Positions 37,245 through 51,000 of a DNA stretch of 64,000 nucleotides are shown in pieces. The position numbers and the translations under genes were made by a program. This DNA comes from Cyclina sinensis. Lineage: Eukaryota > Mollusca > Bivalvia > Venerida > Veneridae. Positions within the stretch are counted from its first letter, which is position 1, and every line of letters starts with the position of its first letter. The notes under the pieces were generated by a model that ran no database searches, was not told the origin of the DNA, and saw only the letters and a program-made list of their open reading frames with translations. The stretch is taken from positions 21,585,908 through 21,649,907 of the forward strand of contig JAAONU010000019.1 of the NCBI GenBank assembly GCA_012932295.1, read 5' to 3'.

Positions 37245-40200
37245 ATGATTTTCAGAACAACCTTTCCATTTTTAACAACTCAGATAGCTTTGTCATCTGC
37301 TCCGCACAAACCCTAGATAAAATTGACTGGTTCCCGACTACTTTGTTTTGGTGTTGTTTTTTAGAGATAGCATAACTCCATAAAGTTTTACAACAACCTC
37401 TTTTGTTTTCAAGAATAGCTTTATTTTTTTCATTTGTTTCACTTCTGGTTGAAAGTTTACCCCCTAAAATACTGTAAGGATAGTTTCATTGTTGATGTCT
37501 GATTTTTTTATGAAATAGCGTGCTGTATCAATGAATATAATATACGTTTGTTTTTCCTTGATTCAACAAAGACAAAGATAACAGTTTTATTCTGGTACCG
37601 ACTCTACTAAGGTTAGGTTTTGTAAAGAGATGTATATTGTGCTAATATTGGGCAACCTAGAATATTTATTAACCCCCTCCCCTTCCAAAATAAGACAAAC
37701 GCGGAATTAATTTATTTTTAGCAATCTAGTGGGTCAATTCTAAAAGAAAAAGAATAACCTATAGGCACATTAAACTGGATGTGCCACGTCTACAAAAACA
37801 CAAGCACTTTTTTGCATGTTCTTACTCTGAATTGCTTTCAAAATGGCGCCCTGGCGTCCGAAGAAATGAGAAATTCTCATGTTGTAGCTCATGTTTTACC
37901 CTTTTCTGAAAGAGCTATAACTAGCTTTATTCATATAATTTTTCCGCTTTATTTGAAATAGACGTAATAATCATTTTGGGCAATGTTTATATGGCTTTCC
38001 CCCATTACATAGAAAAAAGCGACGCAATTACTGTTTTTTTATTTTCATCAAAATTGAAGCACCAAGCGCTCATAAAACGCATTAGTACTCACAAATAAAA
38101 TTTTTCGATCTTCATCTGCTGGAAATGGCATAAAAGTGACAAAAAATCAAACACAATTTGGCTTTAAATTGATTTTTTTTTTCAAATCAAGGGAGGTAAT
38201 TAAAAAATTTAAAAAGCTTATTTTGTAAACTGTAGCTGCAATAAAATAAAACCAGTGGTTTCTTAAACATTGAATTCTGTATATGCTGATTCTTTCTTAC
38301 AACGAAATGGCTGCAGACAAATCTTATATCCATGATAATGTACAGAAAATGTACTCGAAAACACATACCGTATAAACGGTATATTTACTAGCTTTTCATA
38401 TAATGTGCGCCACAAATTCTTGTATTTCGAATTCTGCGATTTTATTATAAAGCTGATATATTGTTTCTTTGCAGAGACTTTTATCTTGTTTAAAGGTTAA
38501 TTAAGTTAGAACGCATAAAATGGTGCACCATTTTCTACACAAAAGTCACACGAAGGCCAAGTTTTCTTTTCAAATTGTCCACCCCTGTCTTCAAGCTTTG
38601 TGTGACGTTACCAAAAAAATCTAAACATTAACGATCGCAAAAAATGATAATTTGCACAAATTGTGTTTTACAAATACAATAAAACAACGAGCTGGTTAAT
38701 TTTCAGACACTATTTTAACTGAAGTATGGTTAATTATTCTAAAAACCATCTTGAGTTAAATAAATTTTTAGGTGACTGTGCTTTTCAAATATTTCAATGA
38801 AATGCCAATATTTACGCATTTCTTTGTCACCCCAATTTATGTTATTTTTTAAGTTACACACCATTAAATCAAATCCTATAGTTATATATGGTATCATGAA
38901 GTCCTAATCTGATTTTGTTAGCTTCTGAAGATAATACCTTTGCCTATTTCTGGCAAAAATTAATTATGAGAGTTTTTTCATAGCATAACCATTTTCACTG
39001 TTGTACACCGTTCAGATGTTTTGCTATTGACAGTTCCAAAGCGGTAACCCCTCGGGTTCTCATTTTCGTTGTTTGTGGTGACCCCATTTTTAATTGATCT
39101 ATAAATGAATTTATGCTATATTTTCCTTTGCTTTTTGACTGTGTAGGGAGACTGTGTCTTTTGACCGTGGTTTTTCCTGATATGCCTTTTTCCACATTTT
39201 TGTCATCTAATAATGGTGGTGTTTAACTTAAAATACAGCTATGTAATACGTGTACAACTGGTGGCATCTCTAACTGCTTGATTTTGAATCTGAACAATTG
39301 AAGAGTTGAAATATCAGTAAACGACCAATAAATGAAACCACTGTGTGAATCTATGCACCAAGACTTCAATTTGAGTTTTGAGAAGGATATCTGCGAATTT
39401 CTTCAAGGTTCCTTATATAAAAAAAAGCAATTTCTTTCTGACACGACTTTTCAAACTAATTTTATCATCTATTAAAGTCGTTGTGAAGTTGGAGAAATGG
39501 TAAAAAATTAGCGAGGAGTGAAGGATAGTAAAATTGTAAATCTGGCAAAGATAACCGACATCTTTAATCCAGATGATGAAATCCAATGAACTGGAGTTGC
39601 TTTGAAAATGAATGTCTAGGGAACATTTAAATACACATTAATGTAGGTCAATTAATGTTTGTAGTTTTTAATTGTGTAGTCACAGAACTAATGACACAAT
39701 TGAGTTATATACTTGAAACATTGGACTCAGTTTAATAACAGCTATGGGCGACTTTAAAATAGTATTTGAAACAAAGCGTACAAGACAGCCAGAACTAGAT
39801 ATGTTTGCTTTTTGATATTTTTTCTTGGGCTAAAACTTTTTTCTGTTGTCAAGTTATAAGAAAAATAACATTTTTTTATTGTTATTATTTATTCTGTTGT
39901 TACCAGTAGAAGTTTTTTGAACAAAAGATATTGAGACTACTTCTTTATTATTCTATATTATCAAGAGGCAATGCAATAGCTTAAACATTATTCAATATTT
40001 TATCACATTACATACGTTATCACAGCCATTTTATGCAATTTGAATACCATCAGTATGTAGAAGTAAGAAAACACGAGACCACAAAATAATGATGACTATA
40101 AAGTTCTATTTAATTAGACAACATATTCCCATTACAGCTTTGTACTTAATGATAGAAAAGTATAATTTATTATTCAGTTAAAATAAAGCAGAAAAGAATG

Positions 40201-41278
40201 TCCATAACCTAGTGAGTATTTCTGTATAGATACAATATTAAAGTGAAAGGCAATAATGAGAAAAAATGATATTATTAGAAAAAATGATATTATTAGAAAA
40301 AGAATACGATGAATGATCAGTTCGCGCTGATACAGCGTAAAAGAAATAGCATTTGAAGCTTAAAACGTGAATTGCTGATATTTCGATACTGACAAAGTGC
40401 GTGAGGGCCGCCACTTTGTTAATTTGTTAATTGAAAACACACACTTCCGTGAAAAAAATATCATCAGAACTTTTAGCAGAGTTCTGATAACTGATTTGAC
40501 AAAAATCTGTTGGACTTCTTGCTTATGATTTTTTAAGACAAACGAACATCTTTTTCCGCACCAAGAATTTTTTAAAATAAAGAAAAAATGATTAACAGAA
40601 CGTGTAATATAAAACAATATAGATAGTGCTGAAACTCTATCCAAAAACAAACAGATATACTGTGATATTTCTATTCACAGAAATAAAGGTTTTTCAAATG
40701 CAGAGTCTGGTTTTCCCTGAGTATATTCTTATTCTTTTGCCAAAGATAACAAAAGCTGGTATACAATGGTATAAAAGTTGTTCAATACATACAGCAGGAA
40801 GATATAAAGTTTAAAAACATATGTGAATAGCAGCCGGGTATTATACAAAATAAACGCCGCTTGTTGTGAACAATGAATTCAGTGATAAGTTAATTCAAAC
40901 CAATTCACTTTTTTTATGATTGCCTGGCGTTGCGTTAATATAAAATACAATGTAGATGTTAGAAATAATAGTTATACATGCACTTTGCAGATATTCTAAG
41001 CCACTTTACTTAACTAATCTCTTGATTTCAATAGTATCAACCTATGAAATGTAAATGAACTAGGAAGCTACACCAGATGGTACATATGTGTCAACGATTA
41101 CAAAATGTTAACCTACATGTAATTTCATAAAGGTTCTTGTTAGGGGTAACAATATGAATTGCTAGATTGGTTTCCATGTGTATATTTATGTTCAAAGCAG
41201 TCAAAACTAAATGAAGTCCTAGAGAACGAATACACTTGATTTTTTTCATACTTACATTATGTTTGTGTTCATAATTCC
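37245..41278. other. intergenic DNA between the TTAA element and the MITE
   Basis: AT-rich, with no supported gene. A duplicated segment at 38900-39220 is listed separately. A plus-strand frame at 40626-40814 and a minus-strand frame at 40360-40650 show no domain and no convincing splice sites. Confidence 0.5.
38900..39220 (-). repeat. duplicated segment, copy 2
   Basis: It shares 'tggttatgctatgaaaaa' and 'cagaaataggcaaaggta' with the segment at 33000-33267. The minus strand has a 66-codon open frame upstream of these phrases (GVTALELSIAKHLNGVQQ, then stop). The frame differs from copy 1, so if the family was ever coding at least one copy is broken. Confidence 0.4.
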
Positions 41279-41719
41279 TTAAAGGGGCTGTGCTCCAGAT
41301 GACAAAAAAAGGAAAGTTTTCTTGTATTATAAATTTCTTGTAATATTTATGACCAATGCTTAAAAAATAACTTACTGACAAAAAATAAGTCAAATAGTTA
41401 CATTATAAATTGATTTATTTCCCTTTCGAAGTGCTATACCGTAACGCGACGGTATAACTATATCGTATACAATTTAAAGTAAATAACTGTAATATCACAT
41501 GCGGCGATGGTGGTGACAGTAAATGCGTTGGAAATATTTTGTTAACATGAGGGTCCAGAGTTCAAATCAGGCTGGAGCGAAAATATTTTTTTTTATTCTA
41601 TTTTGACTTTTATAATCAGTTTTGAAGTAAAATATTATGTTGTTATAATCTCACGGCATCTAAATATATAATTTATGAAAAATTTTTTTTATGTCAAATC
41701 TGGAGTACAGCCTCTTTAA
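41279..41719. mobile_element. 441-bp MITE with 22-bp terminal inverted repeats and TTAA ends
   Basis: The left terminus 41279-41300 and the right terminus 41698-41719 are inverted copies with two mismatches in 22 (TTAAAGGGGCTGTGCTCC / GGAGTACAGCCTCTTTAA). TTAA lies at both edges, as in piggyBac-type insertions. Internally, 'taccgtaacgcgacggta' is a near-palindrome, and 'gagttcaaatcaggct' at about 41558 resembles a tRNA B box. It lies ~170 bp past the stop codon of the NWD-like gene, perhaps within its 3' untranslated region. Confidence 0.8.
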
Positions 41720-41888
41720 GACTCGTCATGTCATGTGAAGAAGTAACAAAATATTTTTACAAATAATAAAAATAATAATAATCATCATCATCATTAATCT
41801 AATCAACAGCAATATATCATTCATTTATCATCAATCATTTGTCTTCATCAGCATGAACGATTTTATCACCTTTCTTTTTGTCTTAAGC

Positions 41889-42016
41889 TTAAATATCGTC
41901 GTCATCATCATCATCATCACTGATGATTTCAGGATCGGTGTCAGGGTCACCTTCTTCGGGAACAAAGTTCTTCAAGTCATATTCTGGAATGTCTAGCTTC
42001 AATGTACCATAGTCAA
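41889..42016 (-). CDS. NWD-like terminal exon y: acidic tail
   Basis: The acceptor is TTTATTTTCAG|TTGACT. It encodes 42 codons including the TAA stop at 41891-41889. The tail ends in an uninterrupted Asp run coded by alternating GAT/GAC triplets, then Ile. The acidic end may be a binding or solubility tail. Confidence 0.85.
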
Positions 42017-45000
42017 CTGAAAATAAAATCAGAAAAATTGTCTTAGATTTGAAAAGGTATCTGAAAAATATGCTTCATATGGTGAAGATCTAGACATGAA
42101 ATGAAACAGTGAAATAAAAGTCCTTAACTGAATATTTTATTTATTCTTAGTATATCTATCATTAGTTATCCAAATAACAGTTTTGTTGTTCAAAAAGTAA
42201 GTTTCCAAATTATTATATTGATACTCTTAAGTAAATGAAAATTATCATGAAATATTGTTTAACCAAAAAGAAAATAAAAAATAAATATTTTAATTGATAT
42301 ACGAACTTTTTTATTTGCACTCTAAATCTGATTAGAATATTATGATCCCTATAGAAAAAATAATTAAAAAAAAGTAGATCACTGTAAGCGCCAAATGTCT
42401 GATCGGTACCGCTTTCAAAATGTGCTTTGCTTTAGTACAGTGTTGTTTAAAATGAAATTACAAATATGGACACAAGCAGATAGGTGCAATGAATACAAGG
42501 CAGCCAGACCTATAGACAAACATATCTACTCAAAGTATGCGACATATTGCCGCGATGTGGTCAATATAGTGTCAGGTTATTTCAAATCAGGTGGCGTACA
42601 TATGAGTTGCAGAGGAAATACAAGCAGCATTCTATAATATATGACAACAGTCTCAACTGCCTCAATCTGGTAAACATGTATGCCACGTGTTCTACAAATC
42701 GTGTGATGTACTAATGACATAATGACATATTACAGGCAGTAAGCAATTTGTATCATAGAGACAGAAGGATAATGACCCCTTGCTTTATTCGCGTGAACAT
42801 TAAGAATTCTGTCATGAACCAATGAATAACAAAGCAGACAGGCGTAGACGCAGGCAGTTTATTTGTTATGAGGCAGTAGAGACGATGAACAGGTTGGCAG
42901 ACAAACAGATATTCCGCGACATATTGTCTCTGACTGGTAAATAATTGTACCAATTAATGTTCCTTATAGATACATAATGGCCAAGAACATACATGCAAGC
43001 AATTTTCTATATTTTTAAGACAACTATTTCAAACATTGACTTTAGAAATCCGGGTTTTATTTGCGACATGTCAACTTTCTATGTGATGAACACTTGTGGT
43101 AAATAATATTTAACGAATGATAGAATAACTGAGCCGGCATGCATTGTACATGGACTTTCTATGTTATTTAGGGACAGACGGACAGAGAGAAGCTGAGTTT
43201 CAGAAATCAACCTCGTGAACATTTGCGTCAAGTTATTTAAAGATACATCGAAGAATCACAGTCACAGAGAGGACAAGAACATAAAGGCTAACATTTGGAA
43301 AATGATTTGTTTCAAGTTATATAAAAACAAAAAAGTCATATTACAGAGCTGACATCAATTTGACACGGGCAGACGGAATGACAGATATATCCTCTTTTGG
43401 CGGTATGAAGTATTGTATCAAATAAGAATTAGCAGGCTGTAAGTATTTATTTATCCATCAATATAGCTGAGAAAAAAAAGACGATTAAGTCAAACCTTTC
43501 GGGACAAATGTTTCCAGATCAGCATCATTGCCCAATTCTACTGGTAGGTAAATGTCAGGTATTCTGATAAAATTTACGTCAGTTACGTATGGATGTCCGT
43601 AATGGATGTTCCATATAGTGACGTCATCAGATGCTGATGGGCTGGTATTTGTCGTGAAAAAGAAATGTCCACAGTCACTCCAATGTATGTTACTGACCTG
43701 ACGTCAATGAAAATATAGCAAATCATTTTGAAGACAGAAAAATTAAGTAAAGTTGATAGCATTTACTTCAATGCCGGGGGAAAATCTGCCTTTTTAAAAA
43801 CAAAATATACAATGTACACAAAAATTAAATATGTAATGTACATGTACACTGTAAATTCATATATAATTTAAAGTATGTACACTGTTCACTATGGCAGATC
43901 AAGTAACAGTGGATGGATCAATGGAGGGTAAAGCTGCAATATAAATAAATATATAAATACTAATGAAAAAAATAAAACCTTTCTTAAAAAACATACACGA
44001 ATATATATAGTTATATATATAGGGGGGAACGATATATGTCGATGAAATGAGTGAACAGTAAAACAATTTATAAATATGAAGTTGAAAATATAGGGAAAAG
44101 ATTGCTGGAAAACTTGTTTGATGAAAAAGGAATTTAGATATAAACCTGATGAAGAAATACTTGAACTACTCACAGCAGTGTCTAACGAATATGAAGCAAT
44201 TTGCTTGTATGTTGTCTTGTCCCAAAGTCGTATACAATCTTCCTCATCCAAAGATCCATATGTTAGAATATATGGTGCTTTTTCATTTAAAGCAACTTTC
44301 ACACTTGTTGTGTGACCTTCCATTCTGTGAAGCAGTTTCCCTGTAAAAGAACGGGGATGTTATGATAGTCACAATAAATAAAATGAGCAAACTTTAGCAT
44401 TCATGGTATCTTCACAACAGTGGGAAGATCTGCCTTTTAGACTGGCAACATTTTCTGCCCCCTACCGACCAAATTCAGTGAATATGTAAGCACTTCAGCC
44501 GGTCAGAGTTGTATCTTTTATACGGGTAACATAACATGTTAAGACAATCGTTAATCTCAATCTTAGTTTTTATAAGCAACAGACTTTACATATACTACTC
44601 AAAATTTGATAGGGATCGCTTATAAGAATGTGTATATTTACTACATAAGGTTGAAAGGTTACATTTTTTGTTGTGGTTCTGAAAATATGTTCATATGACA
44701 ACAGTTTGGTACCAAAAACTGAGTAAGTCTGTACACCGTTGAAGCGTGACAGAGGCTGAGCCATGGGAGGGGCACGAATTTGGGATAACACAGACAGAAG
44801 ATGAAATAGAACTTTTTGGCAAAATCAAGTCTATGGCCTGAATTTTGCTTTAATATCGCGTGTGGTGTCCCTTTGCTTAGAGTACTGCTCTGCACCGCCT
44901 TCTCATGCTGCTAATGAGTCTCCGGATGCTTTGTTGTGGGAATCGAGCCCACTCGTCCAGAAGGGCCTGCTGTAGCCCAGGGACCGTGGTTGGCTGGACT

Positions 45001-48000
45001 GGGCGAGCAGATATTGCAGTCTACAGCATGTCCCAGGCGTGCTCTATTGGATTGAGGCCTGGAGACCTTGCTGGCCAGTCCATTCCCTCTATGGCTGCTG
45101 CCTACAGGTACTCGTCGGTGACCCTTGCCCTGTGAGGCCGGGCGTTGTCGTCCATTAAAATGAACTCAGGGCCTATAGCACCAGCGTACGGACGAACGTA
45201 CACATCTAAGATCTCATTGACGTATCGTACAGCCGTCAATGTGCCGTTTTGAACGATGTGCAGGCCCGTTCTTCCCTGCATGCTAATGCCGGCCCACACC
45301 ATGACTGAGCCCCCGCCATAACGGTCATGGGTAGCAACACATTGGCGGATTGGCGGAACACATGCCAAACGCTCATTGGCGGATCTCCTACCCGCACTCG
45401 CCTATCAGTGAAGTCCACACAAAATCTAGACTCGTCAGTGAACAGCACTGGGGTCCAATCATGCAGCGTCCACCTGGCGTGATCGCGGGCCCATTGAATA
45501 CGTGCCTGGATGTCGTTTAACGTCAATGGGATTCGGATTGCTGGCCTTCTAGCCCTCATGTTAGCTGTATGAAGACGGCTCCTGATGGTTTGAGTGGAAA
45601 GTCTTACACCAGTGGCATTCTGGAAGTCATTTTGGAGGGCAGTAGCGGTAACAAAGCGCTGACGTCGCGCTTGAACGACAATAAACCGGTCCTCACGCTG
45701 AGTTGTGGACCTCTGACTCCCTCCGCCATGCCTATGCGTGACATGCCCGTAAGTTTGAAACCGTCGCCACATCCTGGCAACGGTGCTCTGGGACACCCCA
45801 AGGACACCTGCCACGTGCCGTTGGGAACGCCCAGCCCCAAGAATCCCTACCCCCCTATTCTTCTCCTCATCGTCAATACGCCGTCTTTGCCGTAGATTTG
45901 CCATGTCCAGTGCTAGGTTCGATATAAACGTTACCATGCACAATCGAAGTCTGAATAAAACGGATGTGTACATGAAGGTACATGCCCGCGGTGCACCACT
46001 TTTCCAGGGGTATCGCTTTTCCCGTGCATCTCGAGCCATGTACAGGTAAACAGTCAAAATCTGGACAGGTCGGCTTTGCCATATGAATAAACTACATGTA
46101 TGAGAAAAAATCAGTTATCTTGAGGTTATTATTAAAAAGATATTTAAGAAATAAAAAGTGATCCCTATCAAATTTTGAGTAGTATATAAAGAAAATTTAT
46201 CACAGAAAATCGGATGCGCGCACGGAAGCACACATGCGCGCGCACACACAAAATCAGATAGCAGAAAATGCTATTAGTTTTGTTTTTTAATAGGTTTGCC
46301 CTCAGGACAAAGTTTACCTGTGTTGTAGTCATACACACGTAATATATTGTCAAAGCCGACAGTAAGGACTTTATTTTTGTCTATCCAGTGAACACCATCC
46401 ACCGACGTCGATTCGTCACTCTTTACAAACTTGTACTTCTTTTCATAGGCAATATCATACAATCGGAACTTCTCTTTTTCTGCCAAAATATACAACCACC
46501 ATTTGAATATCCAATTTAAGAAACTACGACTTTCAAGTAAGTGATAATTATTCAGAATTGTTTTTCTTTTTCATAAATGTAAAAAGTCGTTGATCGCTGA
46601 TTTAAAGAAAGTTAATTTACAGTTTCAAGTAAATATTCTCTCCAGTGTTTTGTTTGCTTTGGTTTGTTTTTGGGTTTAACGCCGATTTCAACATATAGGT
46701 TATATCTCGGCGGTCAGTCCACCTAGCCAGTTTTCCTGGATAACTAACCAGTAATTGCCAATTTCTCCGCAAGTGACTGACTACTGTTCCAACATGATCT
46801 ACTCTGAATCAGCGGTGAGAGACAAATGAACGTTAGACTCAATGTCTGAGATCAATTGTCACGGAGAAATTTTGCCCTTCCCAGGGGTCGAACCAACGAC
46901 CGATGGATTACTAATCCAGTGCTCTACCTATTGAGCTAAGCGGGCGGGCTCTCCAGTGTTTTGTTTGCTTGCCAGTTTTTATTCAGACTGGAATGGTCCA
47001 CATCATGCATAAGTACCTGCCTTTTAAAAGTCAACATAAAAAGTACTGTAGACATACTATTTGGAATGTCCCAGACGACCATATGATCAACATCATCCCC
47101 TTTTGGTAGTCCTGGTAAAGTCTGATCTGTGCTAAAAAGTAGTCCAGTACCGTCATCACTGATCACTTTGTAGAAACCGAAGTATTCGCTGTACATCGGC
47201 TCTGGAAAATATATCCAGTGAAATATATGACTGGGAGATATATCTAGTGAAAGATGACTGGAAAATATATCCAATGAAAGATGATGTCACAGGTCTTTAT
47301 AATGAATCACAAGAGACAGGTGACTATAGGATGTTGACATTACTATAGCATTGCTTATTATTACACTACCACCACCACCATCATCATCATCTACTGCACC
47401 ATATCAACTCATCATCATTTCTACCATTGTTTGAATTAACCAAAGAATTATAACAGCTTTAAAATAAATCTTAGAAACAAAATTACAAGGACTATCTTAC
47501 AAAATGATGTAGATTTCAGATATGAAAAAGAAAATTGAAGATTTTTTTTTAGTTTCGTCAAACCATGATGAAAGGTTGTATTGAAAAAGCACAGATAAAG
47601 TGAATGTATGCGCAAAGCAAAGACCTACTCACTTGATTCGATAGTATACAGCACTTTATGACCAACTAAATCAAACAGAACAAGAGGGCCTTCATCTAAC
47701 AGTCCGCACGCCACAGTACCTTGTTCGTTCACCTGAAAAGTTCAGTGAAATGCACTTGCAAGTGGAATGTTTAGAATTTTCAAAATTCGACCTCCGAACA
47801 TAAAGTTCCGATGAAAAGCCCCATAAAATAAAGAAGGGAATAGTACGTTTTCGCATTCGCCCTTTGTAATATGTGCTGTTTATTGGACACAAGGCTGCAA
47901 CGCTGACTGGCTATTTGATCAGAATTCAGACACTCACTTATATGATGTAATCTTTTTGTTTATAATAACTGACCTGAAAATTTAAAAATGTTGAACCGAA

Positions 48001-51000
48001 AATTAACAAAATGCTTCCAAATAAATCTTTTAAATGAGAACTTTGAAACACTGCACTCATTTTGGAAATGTCGTTTTTCAAGTAGCTACAACTTGTAACT
48101 TGGCATTTTATCCTCTCCAGGTAGATCTTGTGCAGTTTACAAATGAGCATTTTTTAGGGAAATGAGTTTTTTTATCTAAATACATTTACCGTAAGTGAAT
48201 CAATATTTTTGGGTTGTCCAGTCTTGATGACATACGCAACTTTGCCGTCGGTCATATTGTATGCCTTTAGATTTTTCTGACCCCTTGACACAGTGACGAG
48301 TTCTGTTTATGATAAGAATAAGTGTCAGCATGATAGTTGGCACGATTAGCCAGGTGATGTATAACACCACTGAAGGCACGTAAAATGGGAAACAGTTACC
48401 ACGATATCTGTATGAACATTTTATTATCTGTTTACTTTGAACTTGTTTATTTTATATCGAAAATTCTTGCAACTTAATGAAATATTTATCTGAATTTCTC
48501 TAGCTTATTGCTTCTTTGATTAAAACCGGTGCTCGCGCCGAAAGTGTGGAATTTACTAAATTACTGTTATCAATAGTTGGGTTTATAGCATGCAAACTCC
48601 AAATCGGGAGTCCGGCAATCGATCACTTCCCCTCTGTTTACTTAAGACAGTTGTCAATACAAAAATCTGTATATTACGAATTATATTGCTTTACTAAATA
48701 TCGAGGGTTCAATGCAAACTATCGTAACTACATTTAATATGAGGAAGTACAATAGTTCGGCACTGAGCCGTCGATATATTTTCATCTAAATCAGGTTTCA
48801 AAATGGTTACACAGGATTTGAACAAGCGTATACAATTTAAAACTGTTAAGATAAAATAACGCACGCACGCACATACACGTTTTGCTTTCGGAATTGACCA
48901 TAAGGACAAGACAAAATGATCATTACACACGTTTTCTATACTGCAAGACATTTTAAAAAATATAAAAAATAAATGATATAGTACTCCACTTACCGTTTCG
49001 TTTGGTAACAGTGAAATCGCCATGATCACAGATGAACCCTTGAAACGTAAACACTATTTCCATTGTGTCTAAGTTAAACAGAAGTAACTTTCTGTTTATT
49101 TTCATGATAAGTCGCTTGTCATCTACTGTTGCAACTATTTTGAAACTTTGTCCAATCTACAAAAAATGCATCAATTAACAGAACATGTTTTTCATCATGT
49201 GAAACTTTTCAAATTCTCATTTATACATCAATCTATATTTCTATTAGAAATTTTAAATACCATTTGTTAATTATTAATACTTAACCCAAGACATTTCGAA
49301 TGGAAATGGTTAATTCATCAGTATTATATAATTCTAAATGTGATTTTTTGACTTTTATTAAATGTTTGCTATTTTATGCTTTAAAAATTGATTATTTGAA
49401 TGCAATTTGACGGAAGGGAACCTGTAATGAACTTAGGTTTAAATAGTTTATAACTTTTATGGATACCTGTGTCCTTAGTTTTAAGTAAGTTCTACTTTCT
49501 TTCTTGTTTTTACTTTAAAGTATCAATGTATCTTGACATAAAAAAGCTTACCAATTGAATTTTCCTCACAAATTTGTCTTCTATAAAGTCATACACAGCG
49601 ATGGTCTTGTTTTCAGCATCCTTTTTCACAGTACCGATGACCACAATGTATCTTGATGAAGGAAGAGGACAGAATCTTCTGCAAAATGAAGAAAAAAGAG
49701 CATAAGAGTGGGCATTCAATTATTTTAAGAACTTATGTGCGTAACAATGATGCAGAAAATGACAAGACTTGTGTGAGATTCGAACTCATACCCACTATAA
49801 AGGTCATTGTCAGTCTAAAAGGTATGACTTTCTTTCAGTAACAGTGATTTAAAAAAAGCGTTGAGGAGTCCTTTAAGTAGACATTGTGTTTACATACTGT
49901 TTTTAAGCTCGAAGACTCTAATCGCATCCTGAATGTGCCAAAGACAACTAAACTGATTAACAGGTTCAATGACTAAATGTTAGTAGCTGTTTTCTAAAAT
50001 ATTTTGGGTTGTATATAGAGAACATTTGAAATAAGTTTGTATGGCTTCCATCACAATCTATGAAAATAAGTAGATATGGTGTTTAAACTGTTGAGAGATT
50101 GCCTGCTAAATGAGGCAAAGAATAGACTCGAATGTTGGTTTTGTTGGCATGTATTCCTTATTGGCTTTGGTCTATTTAACGAACCTTCATGGTGATAACA
50201 TTTTAAGCGATGGTAATGGAAAACAACTCAAACTTCTGCAGCCTTTAAAACTACTTTTCTTTTGTTCGATTTGAAATCCAGTTTTGTGGCTTGAAATAAA
50301 GAGTGCACTGAATAGTTCGCTAAAATTATGAAGAGCAGTATAATTAGATAAGTACAGCTGAACTATTTATTCTTTCATATAGTCTTTACTTCATAAACAT
50401 TTTTTGTTTTCAAATAGAGCAACCCTTATATGTAGAATGCACTTAAGAAATCTTTTACTTTTTTTCTAGAAATCGTCTGACATTTTTTCTCTATTCTGAG
50501 GCCCTCTCCCCTTCTTTCTCAACGGAGAGTTGCTTGCCTTACCTATAGTATATAATATTAAAATTGATGTGTGTACATGATTAATGTGGCAGAAGAGCCA
50601 TGTTATATTTTTGCATTTTTAAGCGTTCTTACTTGAAGCATATGATATGGTTGCTGTTAGATGGGGGAATTATGACAAAGAAAAAATTCATTATTTCAAT
50701 GATTATGGACGATTATAGTTTTGCTCATGGTCACATGATCTATTTTTTTCAGAAGCACTAGCCTCACTGAATTATTCCTTTATCGGTGAGAAGGACTGCA
50801 CTTAGAAAGTTATGTATTTGAATTTTATAAAGTTCTTTTCAAAAGTATCTAAAATTAAAATGATGAATTTAAATGTTAAATATGGCAAAAGTTAAAGTTC
50901 TATTTAATCCATTATGACATGATATTGTAAATGTCTTATTGCAAAATAAAGATAACACTCATACTCGATTTTTTCAATTTCATGTAAGTTGTAATGGTCC

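Noticed and set aside
46874..46946. Functional tRNA-Thr(AGT) gene
   Set aside because: The tRNA-like head continues into a conserved SINE tail and the acceptor stem does not close well.
47017..47201. Longer version of NWD-like exon u ending at CAG|GTACTT
   Set aside because: Its phase does not fit exon v. The GTATGT donor at 47057-47052 does.
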